Below are positions 32,061 through 38,150 of a DNA stretch of 38,150 nt, piece after piece. The notes below the pieces were generated by a model that was given only the letters and a program-made list of their open reading frames with translations, ran no database searches and had not been told where the DNA came from. A program made the translations under genes and the position numbers. Position 1 is the stretch's first letter; each line of letters opens with the position of its first letter. The DNA lies in NCBI GenBank assembly GCA_016292335.1, contig JAECRX010000097.1, positions 1 through 38,150 on the forward strand, given 5' to 3'. This DNA comes from Candidatus Sifarchaeum subterraneum (lineage in GTDB: Archaea; Asgardarchaeota; Sifarchaeia; Sifarchaeales; Sifarchaeaceae).

Positions 32061-33293
32061 TTATCGGTAATATCCATGATCTTCCACCGCTTTGAAAACT
32101 GCATCAATATTTTGCTTAGGAGTATCACTTGTTATAGCTACAGGCGTGATAATTAACGGTGTTTCATTTTGAACTGCCAGTTTACAAAGATTTGCAACAT
32201 GGTTATACACTTCAGTAGCAAGGGCATCCCTGAGGAAATATGGCATCACTGTATAGGTATAACACCTTGAGATCTCTCCACATAACTTTATCATCTGAGC
32301 ATCATCCACATCCAATATTCCCATCCTATTAACGTCAAAACATATTGGAGCAACAAGTGTTGTTAAAGGGGAATATTTCTTCTCTTTAACACTTAAGCGT
32401 AATAACTTTTCATAACTACCTTCTGTATTTGGATAATAGGTAACAGCAGGATTTTGCCTTTTAAGCAATTTTAGAGTGTCCAAAACATAGGGATAAACAT
32501 GTTCCAAGAAATCTTTCACCTCCACGATCGGAGGACTAGCATACAACTCCCAAATTATAGTCCCAAGCGGATCTACATCGTTGCGCCTATATTCTCTAAT
32601 GATCTTCTTTACTATTTCTTTGTAAACCTCTATTTCATCCAGAAAAAAGGTAGGATAAATTTCTAACTCTTCCTCACAATATTTTTCAATCAATTTCTTC
32701 TCTTTCTCACTTTCAGCATTTATATACGATAAATATGATACAAAGTCCTCCATCAATTGGATTTGCCCTCTGACAAAACATCCTAGTGTAAATGGACCAG
32801 TTATAAGAGGACTTTGTATAGACTCGGGAAATTCTTCTTGAGCCAATGCATATGTTTCTACAGAATAATGAAAGTATTCACTTGAATCGGGGATATCAAT
32901 CCCTGCTAAGTCCTCAGCATCCTTAACAATTGTATCCACGTTGGTTGGATAATTCCAATTAACTATTTGCATTGGAACTCCCATTTCAGGTAGTCCACTA
33001 CCTAATAGTGGACCCCCCCAGTAAACATTGGCGATCATATCGGGATTATACAAATAGATAAGCTTTCGAGCAACCTCTATATTGAATTTTGGGTCTTTTA
33101 AAAATAATTTCCAATGATATTTTGGATTAACAAATTTGGGGTCAATGTTCATCGGAACAAGTATAGTTGAAACTCTATCAGTACATTTCCCCATAGTGGT
33201 CAAAATAAATCTTTCAGAATTAGACAGACTTCTTCGTAAATAATTTTTAAAATTACCTTTCACCACTAACTTTAGAACATTTAAGATTCCCAA
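32061..33293 (-). CDS. UroD/MtaA-MtbA-family corrinoid methyltransferase
   Basis: 410 aa, uroporphyrinogen-decarboxylase fold. Landmarks: LVPMNIDPKFVNPKYHWKLF, PLITGPFTLGCFVRGQIQLMEDF (substrate strand), and the C-terminal TPLIITPVAITSDTPKQNIDAVFKAVEDHG, matching the G..T...P.eN..A.. ending of this family. Relatives move a methyl group between a corrinoid protein and a thiol (coenzyme M in methanogens) or demethylate small substrates. It overlaps the corrinoid-protein gene by 13 nt, so the two almost certainly act together. The classical zinc motif H-x-C...C is not obvious; APICFDVNR may hold part of it. No coenzyme M or methanogenesis genes are in the window, so the acceptor is unknown. Confidence 0.8.
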   Translation of the reverse strand: MGILNVLKLVVKGNFKNYLRRSLSNSERFILTTMGKCTDRVSTILVPMNIDPKFVNPKYHWKLFLKDPKFNIEVARKLIYLYNPDMIANVYWGGPLLGSGLPEMGVPMQIVNWNYPTNVDTIVKDAEDLAGIDIPDSSEYFHYSVETYALAQEEFPESIQSPLITGPFTLGCFVRGQIQLMEDFVSYLSYINAESEKEKKLIEKYCEEELEIYPTFFLDEIEVYKEIVKKIIREYRRNDVDPLGTIIWELYASPPIVEVKDFLEHVYPYVLDTLKLLKRQNPAVTYYPNTEGSYEKLLRLSVKEKKYSPLTTLVAPICFDVNRMGILDVDDAQMIKLCGEISRCYTYTVMPYFLRDALATEVYNHVANLCKLAVQNETPLIITPVAITSDTPKQNIDAVFKAVEDHGYYR

Positions 33294-33979
33294 GCCTCTT
33301 CCACCATCATACCTTTTAATCTATCATATGAATTATTTAACAGATCATTCGCAACGTAAACAGCTTCACGGGCATTTTTAGCATATGAGTCAGCACCAAT
33401 TGCTTTGGCAAATCTTGGTGAAACGGCCAATCCCCCAACTATAATTTTGAAATCAAGATTGTTTTTTTCCCTATACTCTATGAGTTGCAAGACTGCTTCT
33501 TTCAGGGAGATATTTGCAGTTGTGTCCAACCAAGCAGCTAATCCGATAATTTGAGGGTTATGTTCCATATAGCCGTCAATAAACATTTGATATGAAACAT
33601 CAACTCCAAGATTAATTACTTCAAAACCATCTCCTTCTAAAAATAATTGAACAATTTTAGTTCCAATCGAATGTACATCTCCTTCGACAGTACCTAACAA
33701 GATTTTTCCCTTGGTTGAAATCTTAGGAATTAAAGGTTCTATGATTTCCTTTGCCTTATCAAATGCTTTGGCACTAAACCAAACATCAGCAACGCAATAC
33801 TTTTTCTCCTCAAAATATTGTCCAATTCTTTCCATGGCATTGCTCAAAATCTCAAGAATAGTATAAACGGGGACATCATTTTTCAAAATCTCCTTAACAA
33901 GTGTTTCAACTAAATATGGTCTTCCTTCAATGACCATTTTTTCTAATTGATTCAGGCAATCCAAAGATAATACCTCCAT
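33281..33979 (-). CDS. corrinoid protein (MtbC/MtmC/MttC family)
   Basis: 232 aa. The N-terminal helical cap domain (1-88, EILSNAMERIGQYFEEKKYCVADVWFSAKAFDKA) is followed by a B12-binding Rossmann domain with GTVEGDVHSIGTKIV; D101-x-H103-x-x-G106 is the motif whose His is the lower ligand of cobalt. VINLGVDVS, LAAWLDTT and KIIVGGLAVS complete the site. Family members carry the methyl group between a substrate-specific methyltransferase and a UroD-type acceptor methyltransferase. The gene follows the longin-like gene by 9 nt and overlaps the methyltransferase gene. Ser and Thr replace the usual Asp and Lys in the GDVHDIGKNIV consensus. No reductive activator is adjacent. Confidence 0.9.
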   Translation of the reverse strand: MEVLSLDCLNQLEKMVIEGRPYLVETLVKEILKNDVPVYTILEILSNAMERIGQYFEEKKYCVADVWFSAKAFDKAKEIIEPLIPKISTKGKILLGTVEGDVHSIGTKIVQLFLEGDGFEVINLGVDVSYQMFIDGYMEHNPQIIGLAAWLDTTANISLKEAVLQLIEYREKNNLDFKIIVGGLAVSPRFAKAIGADSYAKNAREAVYVANDLLNNSYDRLKGMMVEEAWES

Positions 33980-33988
33980 TAATTATAA

Positions 33989-34765
33989 TTATGAAATTTT
34001 GCCCAATTGAGTAAAACCACTTAGATAGGTTCTTTTTTCCTCAAAATTGCATAAGCCGAGTTCGTAAAGTGAAATAAAAAAGCTATAAATTAAAGAAAGA
34101 TCAAATCCTATTCCCAACTTTTTCCAAATTTGTAAAAGTGAGCGATTATTATCAGTATGAGAAAGGATTTTGTTGATCATTTCAAGATCATATTTTCTAA
34201 CAAGTTCAGCGGCAAGTGAACCTTTTAGAATCTTATATTTTTGTTCTTTAGATATGATCGGAATTTTTTGTCTTGAAAACGTGAGTAAATCCACTTGAGT
34301 AATTTGAGGTTTCTCCTTTGATTTGTATTCATTGATTCGATTATTCAGTCTATTTGGATCGATTGTTTTTATCCAACCATCAAAATTAATCAGATCCCCC
34401 TCTGCTTCCTCCAATATCATTTCAGACTCTTCTATAAAAGGTTGAACAGGAACTGATGAGTCAATTATGAAGAACAGTAGATCCTTCACTACAGTATTAT
34501 CTGTTTGTCGTTCATTTCGAGCAATAATTATTTTTTCCCCCTTAAAATCAATAGAATCGATAGAAGTATCTGCAACGCCCATGTGGAATTGAGCTAATAA
34601 CATAGGATCCCGGAGAGTTTCAATAAACCTTGAATTTTCATTGAAAACTTTTTCAAAGGCTATAACTGGCCCTAAAGTTGTATCAAACACGACTAGAATA
34701 ATTGCTTTCAGCCCACATTGACTTAATTCAGATTGAAACTCATCTTCAGTCATTTTATGAATCAT
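33989..34765 (-). CDS. longin/roadblock-like domain plus winged-helix protein
   Basis: 258 aa. Residues about 15-115 (KAIILVVFDTTLGPVIAF, ... IDSIDFKGEKIIIARNE, ... DLLFFIIDS) have the strand pattern of a longin- or roadblock-like sensor domain, a fold that binds small GTPases. A linker follows, then a C-terminal helical/winged-helix part (SLLQIWKKLGIGFDLSLIYSFFISLYELGLC). It overlaps the Arf-like GTPase gene by 11 nt, which supports a direct partnership. No catalytic motif is visible. The domain call comes from pattern reading and is uncertain; the protein may instead belong to an uncharacterised archaeal family. Confidence 0.6.
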   Translation of the reverse strand: MIHKMTEDEFQSELSQCGLKAIILVVFDTTLGPVIAFEKVFNENSRFIETLRDPMLLAQFHMGVADTSIDSIDFKGEKIIIARNERQTDNTVVKDLLFFIIDSSVPVQPFIEESEMILEEAEGDLINFDGWIKTIDPNRLNNRINEYKSKEKPQITQVDLLTFSRQKIPIISKEQKYKILKGSLAAELVRKYDLEMINKILSHTDNNRSLLQIWKKLGIGFDLSLIYSFFISLYELGLCNFEEKRTYLSGFTQLGKIS

Positions 34766-35333
34766 TTTTTCTACTACCTATCCCATCGATAATTGACAAT
34801 AATTTGTAAAATGCGGTTTTAACATTCAATCCTGTTATTGAAGAAGTTCCAATAACTGGAATATTATTCTCAATTCCCAATATTTTTGCAATTTCCTCAG
34901 GTTTCAAAGCTGCTGGCAAATCTTGTTTATTAGCACAAACAACAAAAGGAACATTAATAGTCTCCTTTAAAAGTTTCAGAATTAATTTGGATTCCTCGAT
35001 TATTTGAGAACTGGCAGTTGAATCAACGAGAAGAAAAGCTCCTTTAGAACCCGCCCACCATAGATTCCATAATGGTCTATACCTTTTTTGACCACCCAGT
35101 TCCCAAAGAATAGCATGTATGTTTTCAAAAGGTATTTTGTAAAAAGCCACACCGGGAGTTGGCTTGTATTCATGACAAGCAATTAAGTTGTTTTCGAATT
35201 CTTCTGCAATAATACTTTCAAGTACTTTACCCATTGTAGTTTTTCCAGATCCTCCACTTCCCATTAAGAGCAACTTAACGTTTGAAACAATTAGAGGAGT
35301 ATTTGACTTATGACTTCCATTAACACTGATCAA
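34755..35333 (-). CDS. Arf-like small GTPase
   Basis: 192 aa, TTG start at 35333. Motifs: G1 GSGGSGKT (25-32), G2 around PTPGVAF (58-64, Thr59), G3 WELGGQ (77-82) followed by KRYRPLW, very like Arf/Arl/SarA proteins, G4 NKQD (135-138) followed by LPAALKPEEIAKIL, the classic Arf helix, and G5 GTSSITG. Gln82 suggests GTP hydrolysis is possible. Arf proteins are myristoylated at Gly2, which is absent here. It is the first gene of a four-gene unit with a longin-like protein and a corrinoid methyl-transfer pair, an unusual setting for an Arf relative. It probably acts as the switch of that unit. Confidence 0.92.
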   Translation of the reverse strand: MISVNGSHKSNTPLIVSNVKLLLMGSGGSGKTTMGKVLESIIAEEFENNLIACHEYKPTPGVAFYKIPFENIHAILWELGGQKRYRPLWNLWWAGSKGAFLLVDSTASSQIIEESKLILKLLKETINVPFVVCANKQDLPAALKPEEIAKILGIENNIPVIGTSSITGLNVKTAFYKLLSIIDGIGSRKNDS

Positions 35334-35759
35334 TAATAAATAACCCTAAAAGAATATTCTTACTTCTTTAAAAACTCCACCAAATACTTAGATTCAGCGC
35401 CTAAATTACTCGATCAATGCCCAGTTTTAATGGAAAACTTGTTAAAAAACAAGAAAACACTGCATAGGGTTTTGTTTTTATTTTATGCTCATTTTATGGA
35501 ATATGCCCTAATTATTATTTAAGAGTAAAAATTAACCTTCAATGGAAACAAATATAAGACGTGAAAAAGTCTTTAGGTATTAGTATGAAGAAACTGACCT
35601 GCGCTGAGTTTTCTGTAAGAAGAAAAATAATGATGAGTTGCAACTCCACGGATCAAATTTGATTGACCGAAAATATCTTAAAAAAACTCTTTCTCCCTCT
35701 TAAATGAAGAAACGAGTAAAGGAAATCCCGTTAATGAGAATACAGGAGGTAAATACTTT
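35334..35759. other. divergent intergenic region
   Basis: It should hold the promoter of the four-gene minus-strand operon (a TTTTTAAAG TATA-like site near 35370) and that of the DUF131 gene, whose ribosome site CAGGAGGT lies at its end. No other feature is seen. Confidence 0.45.
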
Positions 35760-36029
35760 ATGTGGGATTTTCTTATATTGTTAGGAATAATAATTACATT
35801 CATAGGAGTAGGAATAATCTTCTTAGGAATAGCTTTGAAAACAGTGGAGAAGCAAGAGCGAGATACAGAGAAAAAGGAAGTTCGCAATACAAAAACAAAG
35901 GGAGGAGGAGTTATATTAATAGGTCCAATTCCGATAATTTTCGGGACAGACCGTAGTATTGTCATTATTGCGATAATTGGAGCTATTATCCTCATAGTAT
36001 TGTCAATTATATTTTTCATTTATTTATGA
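35760..36029 (+). CDS. DUF131-family two-helix membrane protein
   Basis: 89 aa, ATG start with a strong AGGAGGT. Two membrane helices (FLILLGIIITFIGVGIIFLGIAL and SIVIIAIIGAIILIVLSIIFFIYL) are joined by a charged loop and GGGVILIGPIPIIFGTDRS, the signature of the archaeal DUF131 (TIGR00304-type) family. The function is unknown; it is widespread in archaea. The length and motif are intact. It lies alone between two minus-strand units. Confidence 0.85.
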   Translation: MWDFLILLGIIITFIGVGIIFLGIALKTVEKQERDTEKKEVRNTKTKGGGVILIGPIPIIFGTDRSIVIIAIIGAIILIVLSIIFFIYL

Positions 36030-36233
36030 CGTCTCTCATCCTCTTCCCAGATTTCTACTGAGTATTTTTTTTTGAGTAATTATTGGTTCTTTGAAGGAAT
36101 ATTTCGATTATTTATTTGTCTTAAATCCACTAAATTTCATTTTGAAGGAGTCTTTTTTAAGAATTTCTTTCTTAACGTTCAAACATGTTCCATCAAAGCG
36201 GAAAAATCCAAAAAGCGCTATTAAACTATTGAC

Positions 36234-37247
36234 TTAGGAAAATTCTCTCCTTCTGTCAATTATTTCTTCGACTTCTGGGCCCACACCGATCAAGGTAACA
36301 GGGATACCGATCTCTTTTTCAATATTTTTTATGAAATCAGATGCGGTACTAGACAATTTATTGAAAGATTTAACACCTTTACACTCAGGAAAGACAATAT
36401 CTAACTTTGTAATTGCAGCTTGTGTTGCGCCATTAAGCATGGTTGCTCTTTTAGCCAATTTTATGTTGAAAGGTGCGCTCCTCCTCTTTCTCCCAGTTAC
36501 CGTGGCAACTTCGAACCATCCTCTTTTTTTAGCTTCTTCCTCTGAAAGTTCATTTTCTAAGTATCCTGAACCAACACGTGTGACGAATGCCTTAAAAACT
36601 ACAATTACGGCGTTGACCCTTGTTGGCCCTAATCCGATATCCGAACAAACCGCTGCCGCCGTGATATCTTTGCTTGTCACAAAAGGATAGGTTCCATGAT
36701 AAAGTGAAAGAAAAGTTCCTTGAGTTCCTTCAATTAAAACTTTTCCACCTTGATCTAATGCTGTGTTAACTTCAAGAGGTACATCTGTAAAGTATTCCTT
36801 TAAAGAAGGGATCTCTTTTGCTATTTTTACTTTCCTGATTGCTCTTTCTGCGTTACAGGGGCCACAACCAGTACCAGTGCTACCGATCTTTTTTGCAGTA
36901 TGTGGAGATGACTGATCAAGAGAAATATGTTCCTTGGTTATGATGGCGCATTGTTCGTCTAAACCTATTCTATTTTCGACGTCCGTTTCTGAAACTTCTT
37001 TATGGAAAATATCTGGATCAACTAATACACCTGGACCAATAAGAAGTCTAGAGTCTTCACTCACAAATCCAGTAGGGATTTGCCTAATTTTATAGGTTAT
37101 ATCTTTCACTACGACAGTATGTCCAGCATTTGTTCCTACACCTGCTCTTACAACAATATTTGGTTTATCTTTAAAACTTAAGTAGGAAACAATTTTTCCT
37201 TTTCCTTCATCGCCGAAAAATCCTCCTACAACAATAGTAGCTCCCAT
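36234..37247 (-). CDS. purA: adenylosuccinate synthetase
   Basis: 337 aa, the short archaeal form (bacterial PurA is about 430). It joins IMP and aspartate using GTP on the way to AMP. Conserved: GDEGKGK P-loop (12-18) with catalytic D13, GTNAGHTVV with catalytic H43, STGTGCGPCNAERAIRK, EGTQGTFLSLYHGTYPFVTS, TRVGSGYL, ATVTGRKRRSAPFN and TKLDIV. The ATG at 37247 follows AAAGGAG. All active-site blocks are present, so the enzyme should work despite its size. It lies 216 bp downstream of gatB on the same strand, with a TATA-like site between, so it is probably transcribed on its own. Confidence 0.95.
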   Translation of the reverse strand: MGATIVVGGFFGDEGKGKIVSYLSFKDKPNIVVRAGVGTNAGHTVVVKDITYKIRQIPTGFVSEDSRLLIGPGVLVDPDIFHKEVSETDVENRIGLDEQCAIITKEHISLDQSSPHTAKKIGSTGTGCGPCNAERAIRKVKIAKEIPSLKEYFTDVPLEVNTALDQGGKVLIEGTQGTFLSLYHGTYPFVTSKDITAAAVCSDIGLGPTRVNAVIVVFKAFVTRVGSGYLENELSEEEAKKRGWFEVATVTGRKRRSAPFNIKLAKRATMLNGATQAAITKLDIVFPECKGVKSFNKLSSTASDFIKNIEKEIGIPVTLIGVGPEVEEIIDRRREFS

Positions 37248-37463
37248 GTTTTAAACTCCTTTAATTTTTTTGCAGCTTCTTAAATATTTTCACAAAGGAA
37301 AAATATAGGTTCTAAACCTTTTTACGCACATTTTTAATTTTATAACCAATATTTGTGATTGATTTCTTCACAAAAATCCGGATAAATTGATTTCATATTG
37401 CAAGATTACAACAAAAATTACTATACAAAGGTGAAGATGTGTGAAAAATGGGTCTAAGCTGAA

Positions 37464-38150
37464 TTAGTTGGATTTCATTTTTTTTATTTTTTCAAGTTCT
37501 TTTTGGATTAATTTATTTGCCAACTCTGGGTCAACTCTACCCTCCGTTTTTTCCATAACCTTACCAACTAAGAAATGTTTTGTTTTTGGATTGAATAAAG
37601 CATCTTTTACAGCTTTCTCATTCGTTTTAAAAACTTCTTCAACAATAGGCTTGATGAGCTTTTCATCATTGATCACTTCTAAGTTTTCACTTTCTATAAT
37701 AATTTTAGGGGGGTTTCCTGTCTCAAGCATTTTTTTCAAAACTTTTTTCCCAATCTTCCCAGTAATAATTCCATCATCAATTAATTGGATCATTTCAATC
37801 AGATGTTCGGGAGAAATTTTAATTTCTGAAAAATCAAGATCGAGTTCGTGGATATACTTTTGAAGGTCGGTCATCATCCAGTTTGAAATAACCTTGGCAT
37901 TGGGATATAATTTGAAACTTTCTTCGAAAAAATCAGCCAACCATTTACTACCTACAAGGACATCAGCGTCATACTCGGGCAATCCATATTTCATGATGAA
38001 ACGCTTTTTACGTGCGTCAGGCAATTCGGGCATTCTTGAAGCTATTTTATCAATCCATTCGTCACTTATGAAAAATGGCGGCAAATCTGGTTCTGGAAAA
38101 TATCTATAATCATGTTCTTCCTCCTTAACTCTCAAAGAAAAGGTAATGCG
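37464..38150 (-). CDS. gatB: Asp/Glu-tRNA amidotransferase subunit B (C-terminal part, runs off the window)
   Basis: The visible 228 codons begin inside the catalytic domain: RITFSLRVKEEEHDYRYFPEPDLPP is the conserved GatB block, so the true start lies beyond 38150. It is followed by the helical middle domain (MPELPDARKKRFIMKYGLPEYDADVLVG) and the YqeY-type tail that binds tRNA (GRVDPELANKLIQKELEKI). GatB works with GatA and GatC to convert Glu-tRNA(Gln) or Asp-tRNA(Asn) to the amide. The tail excludes a simple hydrolase. GatE, the archaeal paralogue, would carry an extra AspRS-like insert before the tail; none is seen in this part, which favours GatB. Confidence 0.9.
   Translation of the reverse strand, partial: RITFSLRVKEEEHDYRYFPEPDLPPFFISDEWIDKIASRMPELPDARKKRFIMKYGLPEYDADVLVGSKWLADFFEESFKLYPNAKVISNWMMTDLQKYIHELDLDFSEIKISPEHLIEMIQLIDDGIITGKIGKKVLKKMLETGNPPKIIIESENLEVINDEKLIKPIVEEVFKTNEKAVKDALFNPKTKHFLVGKVMEKTEGRVDPELANKLIQKELEKIKKMKSN

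Noticed and set aside
31874..32095. 73-codon frame overlapping the end of the UroD-type gene
   Set aside because: It runs antisense into a well-supported gene and has no recognisable domain.
1..38150. CRISPR array
   Set aside because: I found no regularly spaced direct repeats; the repeated sequences seen are dispersed transposon ends and the two leader copies.

Overview
The window is archaeal and AT-rich (about two-thirds A+T by eye). Archaeal markers are archaeosine synthase (ArcS), Hef helicase-nuclease, Lhr helicase, a NusA-like KH protein beside ribosomal protein L30e, a short archaeal-type PurA, class I HMG-CoA reductase and an AK6/Fap7-type kinase. Eukaryote-like signalling parts occur with them: a Ras/Rab-like GTPase, an Arf-like GTPase, a Roadblock/LC7 protein and a probable longin-like protein. 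This mix points to an Asgard archaeon; I cannot fix the lineage. TTG starts and short Shine-Dalgarno sites are common.

Layout. 0.4-7.6 kb: ArcS faces a TGT-family paralogue, followed by a coiled-coil protein, a gamma-carbonic-anhydrase-like protein, a NIF3-like protein, a group II intron 3' remnant and an RsmB-like m5C methyltransferase whose N-terminus looks frameshifted. 7.6-15.1 kb: an IS605-like relic, a pair of KaiC-like proteins (one intact, one without Walker motifs), a Rab-like GTPase, a Roadblock protein, HMG-CoA reductase, a tiny pilin-like membrane protein and a metal-site-depleted M24 protein. 15.4-18.1 kb: arginyl-tRNA synthetase between two tRNA-Arg genes, one with two introns. 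18.2-24.1 kb: an Mrr-like nuclease divergent from Hef, two small proteins and an AK6/Fap7 kinase. 24.1-30.6 kb: transposon relics, a zinc-ribbon miniprotein, a DUF47/PhoU-like protein and Lhr. 30.6-38.15 kb: L30e-NusA, a four-gene minus-strand operon (Arf-like GTPase, longin-like protein, corrinoid protein, UroD-type methyltransferase), a DUF131 membrane protein, PurA and the 3' part of GatB running off the window.

The most notable points are: (1) the operon coupling an Arf-like GTPase and a longin-like protein to a corrinoid methyl-transfer pair; (2) a leader element of roughly 118 nt present upstream of both hef and the AK6 kinase, with signs of conserved RNA structure; (3) several orphan IS200/IS605 right ends, one with a TnpB C-terminal remnant, and no intact transposase; (4) the two-intron tRNA-Arg and the clustering of Arg-decoding genes; (5) several enzyme-fold proteins that have lost catalytic or metal-binding residues.
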